The position numbers and the translations under genes are program-made. Positions 1 through 8,655 of a DNA stretch of 64,000 nucleotides are shown piece by piece (within the stretch, counting starts at the first letter, position 1; each line of letters begins with the position of its first letter). Where the stretch lies: contig NZ_CP098755.1 of the NCBI RefSeq assembly GCF_023746555.1, positions 4,720,001 to 4,784,000 on the forward strand. Reading direction: 5' to 3'. Below the pieces are notes generated by a model. It saw only the letters and a list, made by a program, of their open reading frames with translations, ran no database searches and was not told where the DNA came from. This DNA is from Brevibacillus ruminantium (GTDB lineage: Bacteria > Bacillota > Bacilli > Brevibacillales > Brevibacillaceae).

Positions 1-70
1 TTTTCAGCATACTGGTTTACATGATAAGCTGCAAGCAGGCACTGCGACGAGGATGGTAAAGACAACAACA

Positions 71-107
71 TCCCCTCCAGACCGGCTTACTCACCTATCT
101 GGAGGGG
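71..107 (+). terminator. hairpin overlapping the end of the GNAT gene
   Basis: CCCCTCCAG at 72-80 pairs with CTGGAGGGG at 99-107 and is followed by TTTTG on the + strand. It fits a terminator for a gene lying left of the window. The minus strand lacks a U tract after the stem, so it is a poor terminator for the acetyltransferase whose stop codon lies in the loop. Confidence 0.5.
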
Positions 108-1103
108 TTTTGAAATCTTGCAACTGTATTCCGCACGTCTGGCAAACTGGACATATCCTGCCTTTCGGAAGGCATTGGCCATCGGCAGGTTGTTCACATC
201 GGTATCCGCCCGAATGACCGTGGCGCCGGCTTTCCTGAGAATCTCCGTCCCCCGGCTGAGGAGCTTGTGAATGTAGCCGCGTCCCCTGTATTCCGGCATG
301 ACACCGATGTAGCCAATCGTCGAAAAAGCAGGGCTTTTTGCTGGCATTACCAACCCGATACACTGTCCTTCACCGGCATAGGCAAGCTGCCACCATTCCG
401 GGTCGTACACTAGCTGCTGCAGATCCTGAAACAGCTCCATCGCCATCCCGGCTTCACCGAGACGATCACGGTCCTGGAGAATGCGGCTGTCCAACGTACC
501 CGCTGAAACCCGCTTCACCGCATCGATAAACACCTGGTTCCCCACCTCGGCCAGGGAGCGAAAAATCAGACCGGAGTCGGTCGCCTCGGGCTCTGTCAGA
601 TCGAAGTCTGCCCGCTCGGACCGTATCGGATCGACTCGATCTCCCTGCCTCCACTCAAAGCGGAAGGTCTCTCGCTCAAGCAGAAAGCCCATTTGCGTAA
701 GCAATGCCTGGCGTTGTTCGGGGAACGTCTGCCACTGCGGGGTCATTGGAGGTGTGTCCAGCACATGGCCTGCTTTTTCTACGCCCATGCTTTGGAAAAC
801 CTCAAGCGCTGTTTGCAACAAAGCTTTTCCATAGCAGAGATAATCCTCCTGTTCCCACGGCACATCGAGCAGGACAAAATCAAGCGGTTTTTCCAGCTTG
901 GGCAGCGTCCACAAAGCGACGCGTCCCTGCACATGATTCTCCTTTTCCGCGACAAAGCACCATTCCGGGCGCATCGAACCGACGGCAATCATTTGTTCCA
1001 CATAACGTGCTGTCTCCTGCCTGCCCTTCGCATCCGAACTGCCTGCTTGCAAAAAGAGATCCCATTCTTCCGGTCTGATGGAACGAACCGTAATCGCCGT
1101 CAT
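87..1103 (-). CDS. GNAT family N-acetyltransferase
   Basis: A 338-residue protein with a GNAT domain at the C-terminus. The acetyl-CoA pyrophosphate loop is visible as YRGRGYIHKLL, followed by the usual N-x-P-x-A-x-x-F-x-K-x-G-Y ending (NNLPMANAFRKAGY). The N-terminal half looks like a second, degenerate GNAT fold, as in many double-GNAT proteins. The acceptor substrate cannot be told. I chose ATG at 1103 because AAAGGTGGG sits 7-8 nt upstream; an in-frame ATG at 1151, followed directly by TTG, would add 16 residues but is badly spaced from its AGAGGT. It lies 81 bp behind the SagB-like gene on the same strand and may be cotranscribed. Confidence 0.85.
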   Translation of the reverse strand: MTAITVRSIRPEEWDLFLQAGSSDAKGRQETARYVEQMIAVGSMRPEWCFVAEKENHVQGRVALWTLPKLEKPLDFVLLDVPWEQEDYLCYGKALLQTALEVFQSMGVEKAGHVLDTPPMTPQWQTFPEQRQALLTQMGFLLERETFRFEWRQGDRVDPIRSERADFDLTEPEATDSGLIFRSLAEVGNQVFIDAVKRVSAGTLDSRILQDRDRLGEAGMAMELFQDLQQLVYDPEWWQLAYAGEGQCIGLVMPAKSPAFSTIGYIGVMPEYRGRGYIHKLLSRGTEILRKAGATVIRADTDVNNLPMANAFRKAGYVQFARRAEYSCKISKPLQIGE

Positions 1104-1184
1104 CGACTTCCCACCTTTTTCTTCATACTGTGAATCAAATTCACTCAACATGGACCTCTTTTATACTAATCCAAGTCCGCCAGC

Positions 1185-1967
1185 TTATGTCGGCCGGCGG
1201 TCCTGTATCCAATCCCTTCCCTCTACCTTGCCAGTGGAAGCCATTAAGACAGAGAAATGCTCCCGTCCGTCGATCCCCAGATACTCATTCATTTCCTGAT
1301 CAAACCAATGTCCTACCGTAGCCACACCCAACCCCAGTGCATTGGCCGCGATGTGCAGATTCTGGGCCACATGGCCAACATCCCACCAGATGTACCGGTA
1401 CGCACGCTCTTTGTACTTGTCTCGCGTGCGGTCGACCACAGCCGTCCAGACAAAATTGACGGCGGCGCGGCGCGTCATCTCCTGATTTTCCGTCAGCTCG
1501 TAGGCCAGCTCCGATACATCCTCAAGCTTCAGCCCTTCCAGACACCATTCTTCTATATCGAGATGGTACAATCCTTTTTCCAAGCCTTCCACGTTATTTA
1601 CGAGCAAATACGTTTCGATCGGGTATAAGGCACCTGCCGATGGTGTCGTCCGCAGCTGGTAATCACCCATGTCCGCAGTGATGCCTTGTGTCCCCCATAG
1701 CAGGATATTCAATTCGTTTAAGGAAAGCGGCCGATCCAGAAAATTTCGTCTGGAGCGACGATGACCCATCAGCTCCCAAAGATCGGGGGAAGCAGGAAAT
1801 TCACTTGGCCCCAAAGGGATTCGCACAAGCGCTTGTTCATAACGCAAATAGGTAGGCGGTCTTTTGGAAAAATCATAGCGGGCTGCCCACCCTTTTTCCA
1901 AATCGCCGACCGCATAAGATGTCGCTTGCAAAAATTCATTGCAAATTCTTTGCCACTCCGGATGCAT
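1185..1967 (-). CDS. SagB/ThcOx family nitroreductase-fold oxidoreductase
   Basis: A 260-residue FMN-dependent oxidoreductase. Typical SagB features are seen: RRSRRNF near residue 70 (flavin phosphate binding), PSAGALYPIETYL near 110 and the C-terminal LGLGVATVGHWFD segment. In peptide-toxin clusters such enzymes oxidise azolines to azoles, but no YcaO/SagD or precursor gene is beside it here, so this is a stand-alone family member of unknown substrate. It is divergent from the LysR gene at 2101, with a palindromic operator candidate between them. LysR genes often control the divergent neighbour, so this enzyme is the likely target. ATG at 1967 follows AAGAGGAGGATGAAC, a good ribosome site. 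Confidence 0.85.
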   Translation of the reverse strand: MHPEWQRICNEFLQATSYAVGDLEKGWAARYDFSKRPPTYLRYEQALVRIPLGPSEFPASPDLWELMGHRRSRRNFLDRPLSLNELNILLWGTQGITADMGDYQLRTTPSAGALYPIETYLLVNNVEGLEKGLYHLDIEEWCLEGLKLEDVSELAYELTENQEMTRRAAVNFVWTAVVDRTRDKYKERAYRYIWWDVGHVAQNLHIAANALGLGVATVGHWFDQEMNEYLGIDGREHFSVLMASTGKVEGRDWIQDRRPT

Positions 1968-2067
1968 GCTATGTTCATCCTCCTCTTGTCTTTTGAATGC
2001 CGTCTGGCTACAATCGAGTATACGAACACAATTTCAATTAGTAAAACAACTGTTAGTAATATTAGTG

Positions 2068-2083
2068 ATTAGATTTCTCTAAT
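2068..2083. promoter_or_regulatory. candidate LysR operator, ATTAG-N6-CTAAT
   Basis: Perfect 5-bp arms ATTAG (2068-2072) and CTAAT (2079-2083) lie 17 bp before the LysR start codon, in the 133-bp gap between divergent genes. Position and symmetry fit an autoregulatory LysR site. There is no experimental support. Confidence 0.4.
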
Positions 2084-2100
2084 GAAAAGGGAGGATCAAC

Positions 2101-2979
2101 GTGACTCTGGCCCAATTGCAAGTCTTTATCGCCGTAGCAGAAGCGAAGAGCTTTACCCGTGCCGCTGACACTTTGAGCTTTACCCAATCAGCCGTTTCCC
2201 AGATGATCCTCAGTCTGGAAAAGGAATTGGGCGTTCCTCTTTTTAACCGGGGACGAAAAGGAGTGTCCACCACGGCGATCGGGGAGCGCATGCTCAAGCA
2301 GGCTCGTGAAATCTTGCAAATCATCTCCTGCATGAAACAGGAGGCCTCCGCTTCCAAGGGAATCGAGACCGGCACGCTCAGGATCGGTTCGATCCACACC
2401 GTGTCGACCAGATTGCTGCCGTGCTTGATCGGGTCGTTTCGAAAGCTCTATCCCCAGGTGGAGATCGTGCTGTTTGAGGGGGAGTACGCCGAAGTAAACA
2501 GTTGGATAACCAGTTCCGTTGTCGATGTGGCCTTTACGACCAAGCCTGCTCCCGAAATGGATTACACGCGGCTCACCCGGGATGAAATGATGGTATTCGT
2601 GCCCGAAGACCACCCCTTGCGCCATGAGCCCTCTCTCACCTTTTCCCAGATTCAGGACAAATGCTTCCTCATGCCCAAAGACGAATGCATCAAAAAGCTG
2701 CTGCTGGACCACGGGCTGGCGTCAACGATTACTTTGGAAGTCAGAGATGTGACCACGCTTCTCGCCATGGTTCAGGAATGGGTCGGGGTGACGATCCTGC
2801 CGGAGCTTTACATGCCCGAAACGCTGCCCCGCGTTGTCGCCATCCCGCTGCGCCCGGCCATTACCCGTGAGCTGGTGATTGCTACCCGCAGCTTTGATCA
2901 GATCTCCCCGGTGGCGGCCGAATTTATTCTGCACACCCAACATTATCTGAACATGCACGGCCCGGCACCGGCTCCGTGA
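2101..2979 (+). CDS. LysR family transcriptional regulator
   Basis: A 292-residue LysR regulator. The N-terminal winged helix (residues 1-60) carries the family pattern LQVFIAVAEAKSFTRAA, then SQSAVSQMI-type recognition helix residues and LGVPLFNRG. The rest is the periplasmic-binding-protein-like effector domain. The start is GTG with GGGAGG 8 nt upstream. It is divergent from the SagB-like oxidoreductase, so a small molecule linked to that enzyme is a reasonable effector guess. A bidirectional terminator follows at 3068. Confidence 0.92.
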   Translation: MTLAQLQVFIAVAEAKSFTRAADTLSFTQSAVSQMILSLEKELGVPLFNRGRKGVSTTAIGERMLKQAREILQIISCMKQEASASKGIETGTLRIGSIHTVSTRLLPCLIGSFRKLYPQVEIVLFEGEYAEVNSWITSSVVDVAFTTKPAPEMDYTRLTRDEMMVFVPEDHPLRHEPSLTFSQIQDKCFLMPKDECIKKLLLDHGLASTITLEVRDVTTLLAMVQEWVGVTILPELYMPETLPRVVAIPLRPAITRELVIATRSFDQISPVAAEFILHTQHYLNMHGPAPAP

Positions 2980-3067
2980 AGAAGCATGTTTTCCGGCATG
3001 TCTCCGGGCTCCAGCTGTATAAAAGAGCTTCACCTCCGCAGCATAACGTTTGCGGGGATTCGCACAC

Positions 3068-3104
3068 AAAAAGATCTTGCCCCCAAAGGAAGCAAGATCT
3101 TTTT
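3068..3104. terminator. bidirectional terminator
   Basis: AAAAAGATCTTGC (3068-3080) pairs perfectly with GCAAGATCTTTTT (3092-3104), giving U tracts on both strands. It separates the convergent LysR gene and the stalk-domain protein gene. Confidence 0.85.
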
Positions 3105-3138
3105 CATGTTTACAAGAAAGTGATCTTCGCCTACCGGA

Positions 3139-3885
3139 TTAGACGGCAGACAGTGTCACCTTATTATTGTAGCCGTCACCTTCGAACTCATACAGGTCTT
3201 CGTCCTCGTCGGAGTCGATAATGACACCCTCAATATCTGCATCTTTAAATTCATCCCAGATGGCTTCGCAGATATCTTCGACAAAGCCGCGAATTTGGCT
3301 TTTGGTCAGATCATCGTACTCATCTTCGTAATCGCTCAGGTCAACCTCGATTTCTACGCTGATATCATCTTCGTCGTCTCCATCCAGCGAAATATCCCAG
3401 GAGATGTCTTCAAAATCGCCGAATTCCCGATTGAGGTATTTTTCCAGATCGGCAAGCTGATCGTCAAAATCGTCTTTGCTGCTGCTGCCTTTCTTGCGTT
3501 CCAGCTTGTCAACTTCATCCTTGAGATCAGAGATTTTGGATTCCAGCGATTTGATCTTGGAATCCCGCTCAGCCAGTTGTGCTTCCAGCGAAGCGACGCG
3601 CGTATCCGGCTTGTCTTTGACGTTAATCGTGTAGTTGGTTCCGTCCCAGACGACATCCTTGTTGAAGACATTCGCCATCATCCGCAACGGAATGAACGTG
3701 CTGCCATTGATAATGAACGGCTCCAGGTCCGTTGTGACGACAGCACCGTTATACATTACTTTAATGTTATTGTAAGAGGCTTGAACTGTCTTTTTCCCGA
3801 CAGCGGCATCTGTGCTGATCGGCATGAGAACAGCTCCCGCCAGGATCACTGACGACACTATTGGCACCCATTTCTTCTTCCACAT
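3139..3885 (-). CDS. exported stalk-domain (copper amine oxidase N-like) protein with acidic C-terminus
   Basis: A 248-residue exported protein. A signal peptide (residues 1-27, MWKKKWVPIVSSVILAGA then ADA-like cleavage) is followed by the stalk-domain signature VMYNGAVV ... INGSTFIPLRMMANVF, seen in the copper amine oxidase N-terminal-like domain of Bacillota surface proteins. Next comes a coiled coil of about 50 residues, rich in K/E/L heptads (SLESKISDLKDEVDKLERK), then a strongly Asp/Glu-rich C-terminal third. No enzyme domain follows the stalk. I chose ATG at 3885, with GGGAGAG 6 nt upstream, over ATG 3930, which would add 15 residues ahead of the signal peptide. Probably cell-wall associated; the acidic tail could bind cations, but that is a guess. 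Confidence 0.75.
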   Translation of the reverse strand: MWKKKWVPIVSSVILAGAVLMPISTDAAVGKKTVQASYNNIKVMYNGAVVTTDLEPFIINGSTFIPLRMMANVFNKDVVWDGTNYTINVKDKPDTRVASLEAQLAERDSKIKSLESKISDLKDEVDKLERKKGSSSKDDFDDQLADLEKYLNREFGDFEDISWDISLDGDDEDDISVEIEVDLSDYEDEYDDLTKSQIRGFVEDICEAIWDEFKDADIEGVIIDSDEDEDLYEFEGDGYNNKVTLSAV

Positions 3886-4010
3886 ACAGATCTCTCCCAT
3901 CATCATTTTTCGTGTGGCTGTTTCTTGCACCCTATGTACGAGATTTCCGTCAACTTTCGAAGCAGCGAAGCACTTGAACGTTTTGGGTCAAGACTACTGT
4001 ACCCGGGGAT

Positions 4011-4037
4011 GGTGAAAAATCGGTGAAATTCAGGTGA
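4011..4037 (+). promoter_or_regulatory. three GGTGA direct repeats at 11-bp spacing
   Basis: GGTGA begins at 4011, 4022 and 4033, exactly one helical turn apart, and ends 95 bp before the response regulator start. OmpR/PhoB-type regulators bind direct repeats of this period, so this is a candidate autoregulatory operator. Confidence 0.45.
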
Positions 4038-4131
4038 CCGCTTTCCAGCTTTTTTTCATTCATTTTTCACGTAAATACGGTAAGATATAGGAAATCATGT
4101 TCGGGTCGACAGTACAAAAGGGGGAGAAGAC

Positions 4132-4806
4132 GTGCAGATATTGGTCGCGGAAGATGATCTCGTGCTGGGCCAACTGATTGCCCACCTCCTGAAAAAAAAG
4201 GGTGGATACCAGGTTGAGTGGGTGACAACCGGGGATGAGGTTTTCGATTACGCCATTGACGCCCATTACGATGTCCTCATCCTCGATTGGATGCTGCCGG
4301 GAGTGGATGGCGTACATATTTGCCAGCGCTTGCGCAGGGAGGGATACGCAGGGGCGATTATCATGCTGACTGCAAAGGATGCTCTGGAGGACCGGATTAA
4401 CGGACTGGACGCCGGTGCTGATGATTATTTGGTCAAGCCCATCGAGATTGATGAATTGCTCGCCCGTATTCGCGCAGTGAGCCGCCGCAATTTCGCACCG
4501 CTTCAGGAGCAACTGATTGAGCTGGACACGATCAAAATCAACCTTACCAACCGTACGGTGTTTGACGATCAAGTCGAAATACAGCTCACTCCGCGCGAAT
4601 TTCAATTGCTGGATTTGCTGATTCGCAACAAAGGACAAGTCTTGTCCCGGGAGTTGATCTATGAAAGAATTTGGGGCTTCGATGCAGAAGTATCGCTGAA
4701 GACCATCGACGCAACTGTCAAATTGCTCCGAAAAAAGTTAAACTGGAACAACGGCAAGGACTTTATTCAAAGCGTTCGCGGGGTGGGATACAAACTTGAT
4801 CTCTAA
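4132..4806 (+). CDS. OmpR-family response regulator
   Basis: A 224-residue two-domain regulator. The receiver domain (1-115) has the acidic pair ED at 7-8, the phospho-acceptor Asp52 in LILDWMLPG, and Lys in VKPIEIDELL. The C-terminal winged helix (130-224) has the OmpR ending GKDFIQSVRGVGYKL. The start is GTG with GGGGGAGAA just upstream. It overlaps the kinase gene by 11 bp, showing translational coupling. The signal is unknown. Three 11-bp-spaced GGTGA repeats upstream suggest self-regulation. Confidence 0.93.
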   Translation: MQILVAEDDLVLGQLIAHLLKKKGGYQVEWVTTGDEVFDYAIDAHYDVLILDWMLPGVDGVHICQRLRREGYAGAIIMLTAKDALEDRINGLDAGADDYLVKPIEIDELLARIRAVSRRNFAPLQEQLIELDTIKINLTNRTVFDDQVEIQLTPREFQLLDLLIRNKGQVLSRELIYERIWGFDAEVSLKTIDATVKLLRKKLNWNNGKDFIQSVRGVGYKLDL

Positions 4807-6280
4807 ATGGTTTTCTCGCTATCGTCCTTGGAAAAAGGACGTCTTTACCCGTACGCAGACCCGCCTCGCCTTGCAGTACACAGCCGTCATGTCCATTTTT
4901 CTTTCCTTTTTTATTACGATCGTTTATTTTATGGTCGATTTCGCTGTTTTCTTTGAACAGGATAAACAGCTTCAATCGATTACCGATCAACAGGTACAGA
5001 TCATCCGCGATTCTTTTCCAGAAGGGATGGTCGATCAGCAGGATTTGGACGACCTCAGTATGATCCGGGAAAGCGGCAAACAATTTTTCTACTACTATGT
5101 CAATTCCGACGGAAAGCTTCAGTTCGGCGATGAGTGGAGTCGCCGCCTGCGGCCCGATTTGCTCAACCTGGTTAACGGCTGGGTCCCTGGAAAACGGGAG
5201 ATTCGTTACGAAAGCATCACGATTTCTCCGATTGCCTTTAAGCGTAGTGAAAATGCTCCAGCATCGTATCCGCCATACAAAGAAAAAAGCCCGGGCAGGG
5301 AGAAGAATCCGGACAGACAGAAAATGCTGGAGAAACAGAAGATGCTGGAGAAAGAGCGCGACATTCAACTGATGATCACCGGCAGGGCGGTCTATCAGGA
5401 CAAACAGTTGGTCGGCTTCCTGTATACAGGGAGAGATATCACCTTTACGTACGAGCTGACGAAAAATTTACTGACCGTTCTCATCGCTCTTGGCATTCTG
5501 TTTCTCGGCGTAGCGGTCCTGCTCAGTTACTACATGTCCAAACGGGCGATGATCCCCATCCGGCAATCCTTTCAGAGACAACGGGAATTTGTGGCCGATG
5601 CTTCCCATGAGCTGCGAACACCGCTCAGCATCCTCCATTCCTCTCTTGACGTGTTTGAAATGGAAGACGGCGAGCAGCTTTCGGACTTTTCCAAGAACGT
5701 GCTGGTCAATTTGAAAAATGAAGTAAAGCGGATGGCGAAGATGGTCAATGATCTGTTAACGCTCGCCCGCTCTGAAACCGCTCGCAGCGATGATCTTGTC
5801 TTTGATCACTTTGATCTGGCCCCGTCCGCCCAGCAGTTGGTTCGCTCTACCACTACACTTGCCCAGTCACAAAACCTGAAGCTTCATTCTCACATTCCCG
5901 ATGTTCTTCCGGTGTTCGGCGACCACGAGCGGATCAATCAGCTTCTCTATATCCTGCTGGACAATGCGATCAAATACACGCCTCCCGGTGGAGAGATTCA
6001 CCTGACACTGTCCATAGAACCGACAGAAAAGCAGTCTGCACTGCTGATTAAAGTACAGGATACCGGTTTTGGCATCCCGCCGGAGGATCTCGATCGCATT
6101 TTCGACCGTTTTTATCGTGTCCAAAAAAACCGTTCCCGACAAATGGGAGGAACCGGCCTCGGTCTGTCCATTGCCAAATGGATTGTGGAATCCCATAACG
6201 GAACGATTGCCGTTTCCAGTGTACCCGGTCAGGGAAGCACCTTTACCGTTTCGATCCCCATTATCAGAAAAAAGGCATAG
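4796..6280 (+). CDS. sensor histidine kinase
   Basis: A 494-residue membrane kinase. TM1 is near residues 26-52, the extracellular sensor region about 53-222 and TM2 near 225-247. There is only a short linker, not a full HAMP domain, before the dimerisation helix with phospho-acceptor His271 in FVADASHELRTPLS. The N box (LLDNAIKYTP), G1 (DTGFGIPPED), F (FDRFYRV) and G2 (GGTGLGLSI) boxes are intact. The sensor has a charged KQKMLEKERDIQ stretch near 175-192 containing the direct repeat EKQKMLEK. The start is TTG at 4796, with GGTGGG 8 nt upstream, inside the end of the response regulator gene. Confidence 0.92.
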   Translation: MISKWFSRYRPWKKDVFTRTQTRLALQYTAVMSIFLSFFITIVYFMVDFAVFFEQDKQLQSITDQQVQIIRDSFPEGMVDQQDLDDLSMIRESGKQFFYYYVNSDGKLQFGDEWSRRLRPDLLNLVNGWVPGKREIRYESITISPIAFKRSENAPASYPPYKEKSPGREKNPDRQKMLEKQKMLEKERDIQLMITGRAVYQDKQLVGFLYTGRDITFTYELTKNLLTVLIALGILFLGVAVLLSYYMSKRAMIPIRQSFQRQREFVADASHELRTPLSILHSSLDVFEMEDGEQLSDFSKNVLVNLKNEVKRMAKMVNDLLTLARSETARSDDLVFDHFDLAPSAQQLVRSTTTLAQSQNLKLHSHIPDVLPVFGDHERINQLLYILLDNAIKYTPPGGEIHLTLSIEPTEKQSALLIKVQDTGFGIPPEDLDRIFDRFYRVQKNRSRQMGGTGLGLSIAKWIVESHNGTIAVSSVPGQGSTFTVSIPIIRKKA

Positions 6281-6351
6281 CCACTGCCTGGTAAACAGGC
6301 AACCCGAGCCGTTTTATCATCCCGTTGAAGGCCATAGAAGGTGGGGTCTGT

Positions 6352-7230
6352 ATGGATTACAAAGATTGGGACATTCTTACGGTTTTAAATGAAGAACGGA
6401 ACTTTACCAAAGCCTCGCAGCGACTGTTTATCTCACAACCTGCTTTGACCTATCGGATTCAGCATATGGAGGAGTTTTTTAAAAGCACATTGTTTGTCCG
6501 GAATCGAAACGGTGTGCAGTTGACGCCCCAAGGGGAGTTGGTCGTGCAGTATGCGGAAGAGATGAAGAAAAGATTGCAGACGGTGCGAGATACGATTGAA
6601 TCAATGGGCACAGAGGTAAAAGGCACGATTAAAATTGGCGTCTCTTCCACGTTTGGACAGTATATTTTACCGGAAATGCTGCACCAATATCTCGGACGCT
6701 TTCCCCAGGTGAACGTACAGATCATCACCGGTTTCAGTTGTGATATTATGCAGCTTCTCGTGTCCAGAGATATCCACCTCGCTATCGTCAAAGGCACTCA
6801 TCATTGGCATGAGGAAAAGATCCCGCTGTCCGATGAATCGATCTGCGTCGTGTCGAAAGAACCATTGGATATTGATCAGCTGCCTAGTCTGCCCCGGATC
6901 AATTATCAGATGGACCCCCATTTGAAAGAGATGATCGATGACTGGTGGAAACAAAAATTTCACGAACCTTCGTTGATTACCATGTTTGTCGACAACCTGG
7001 AGACTTGCAAGGAAATGGTAAAAATAGGAAGAGGCTACACCATTCTCCCGAGCATCTGCTTGCAAAATGAGCAGGGATTGTTTGTCCAGCCGTTGCACAA
7101 AGAAGACGGCACCTCGCTCCATCGGAAAACCTGGATATACTGCCATCACTCTTCCATGAATTTTGCCATCGTACGCTCCTTTTTCCATTTCCTAACGGAG
7201 TATCAGACACCCGCCCTCCTTCAGGAATAA
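6352..7230 (+). CDS. LysR family transcriptional regulator
   Basis: A 292-residue LysR protein. The helix-turn-helix is at residues 15-40 (ERNFTKASQRLFISQPALTYRI) and the C-terminal effector domain begins near residue 90 (GTIKIGVSSTFGQYILP). ATG at 6352 follows AGAAGGTGGGG; a TTG at 6325 would add nine residues but has no ribosome site. It is convergent with the TRAP/asparaginase operon ending at 7338, a natural candidate target. There is no divergent partner to confirm this. Confidence 0.9.
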   Translation: MDYKDWDILTVLNEERNFTKASQRLFISQPALTYRIQHMEEFFKSTLFVRNRNGVQLTPQGELVVQYAEEMKKRLQTVRDTIESMGTEVKGTIKIGVSSTFGQYILPEMLHQYLGRFPQVNVQIITGFSCDIMQLLVSRDIHLAIVKGTHHWHEEKIPLSDESICVVSKEPLDIDQLPSLPRINYQMDPHLKEMIDDWWKQKFHEPSLITMFVDNLETCKEMVKIGRGYTILPSICLQNEQGLFVQPLHKEDGTSLHRKTWIYCHHSSMNFAIVRSFFHFLTEYQTPALLQE

Positions 7231-7282
7231 CTGGCAAACCGCCTCACTCCTGGGGCGATTCAGCCCAACGAAGCATACGAGC

Positions 7283-7312
7283 AAATCCCCCCGAGAAATC
7301 TCGAGGGGATTT
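7283..7312. terminator. bidirectional terminator
   Basis: AAATCCCC ... GAGA pairs with TCTC ... GGGGATTT around an AA loop, with one mismatch. It lies between the convergent LysR gene and dctM. Confidence 0.75.
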
Positions 7313-7337
7313 TGCGTGTTGCGGCGTGGTTATGACT

Positions 7338-8603
7338 TTACTTCACTAAGAACAGGGATATTTCCGGGAAAATAATAATCAAAGCGAGACATACCAGCAT
7401 GACAAAGTAAAAGAGATAGACTCCTTTAATGACTGATTCTACTCTCTCTTTGGCAATTCCACTGATGACAAAAATATTTAAGCCAACAGGTGGAGTAATC
7501 ATCGCTAATTCCATGTTAATCACCAGAATAATCGCAAAGTGAATCAAATTAATATCCAGCAGGGTCAAGATCGGCAAGAAAATCGGGACAGTGATCAACA
7601 GAATTGAGGTAGCTTCCAGGAACATCCCCAGGAAAAAGTACAGAAGGCAGACCAAGATGAGAAACGTCCATTTGTGAAAACCTGCTTCCCCGATCCATTC
7701 TGCAAAATGATGCGGAATCTGTTCGGTTGTCAAAAACATGCCGAAAATCGTGGCAGAGGCAATGATCAGGAAAATCATGGCTGTGGTATTGACTGATTCT
7801 GTCATAATTTTTCGAAAAGAAGACCAAGTAAGCTCACGGTAGACCAGCAGCGATACAAGCAGCGCGTACGCTACAGATAAAAAGGATGCTTCCGTCGGTG
7901 TGACAATCCCCGTGTAGATGCTCCCCAGAATAAAAACGGGAAACAGCAGCCCCCAGCTTGCCATCAATGTTGGCTTCCAGCGTTCCGCGAGCGGCACTTT
8001 TGGCAGTCCCCCGTATCCTTTTCGGTATGCGACGATGGTCACGGTGATGACAAGCAGCAGGGAAAGCAAAAGCCCCGGGATAATCCCAGCGGTAAACAGC
8101 TTTTTCGTCGACTGTTCGGTCACCATTCCATACAGGATAAGCGTGATCGAGGGAGGAATCAAAATACCCAGTGTTCCCGCCGTGGCTACCAAGCCCATGG
8201 CATAGTTTTTCTGATAGCCGGCAGTGACCATGGCCGGGATCATGATAGAGCCGATTGCTGCAGCTGTGGCCGGGCTGGAGCCGGAGATTGCCGAAAAGAC
8301 GGTGCAGGCCAATACCGTAACGACAGCCAGGCCACCTTTGGTATGACCGATCCACACTTTTAATGCTTCGATCAGATATTTGGAAATTCCACCGTGCGCC
8401 ATGATTAATCCCGCTAAAATAAAACCGGGAATCGCCATCAGCGTCGTAGAATCGATTGCAGAGAACATTTTTTGTACAACGGTTTCGATGGAAAAATCAA
8501 TCATCCACAGCGCGATCACGCTGGAGGCTCCCAAACTGATCGCAATCGGGACGCGTAAACATGCAAGTACGATAAAAAGAATGATCAATAGAGCTACTGC
8601 CAT
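7338..8603 (-). CDS. dctM: TRAP transporter large permease (DctM type)
   Basis: A 421-residue integral membrane protein with about 12 hydrophobic segments, matching the DctM subunit that forms the ion-coupled channel of TRAP uptake systems. Family segments seen include SGSSPATAAAIGSIMIPAM and the ITPPVGLNIFVISGIA motif near the C-terminus. It is the last gene of the operon dctP, asparaginase, dctQ, dctM, 52 bp after dctQ. TRAP systems carry carboxylates and related solutes, usually driven by sodium. The asparaginase in the operon suggests an aspartate-, asparagine- or dipeptide-like solute, which is inference. Confidence 0.93.
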   Translation of the reverse strand: MAVALLIILFIVLACLRVPIAISLGASSVIALWMIDFSIETVVQKMFSAIDSTTLMAIPGFILAGLIMAHGGISKYLIEALKVWIGHTKGGLAVVTVLACTVFSAISGSSPATAAAIGSIMIPAMVTAGYQKNYAMGLVATAGTLGILIPPSITLILYGMVTEQSTKKLFTAGIIPGLLLSLLLVITVTIVAYRKGYGGLPKVPLAERWKPTLMASWGLLFPVFILGSIYTGIVTPTEASFLSVAYALLVSLLVYRELTWSSFRKIMTESVNTTAMIFLIIASATIFGMFLTTEQIPHHFAEWIGEAGFHKWTFLILVCLLYFFLGMFLEATSILLITVPIFLPILTLLDINLIHFAIILVINMELAMITPPVGLNIFVISGIAKERVESVIKGVYLFYFVMLVCLALIIIFPEISLFLVK

Positions 8604-8655
8604 CCAAATCCCCCTAACCCGCCATCCGTAAAAATAGGTTTTGTTTCTGTTATGT

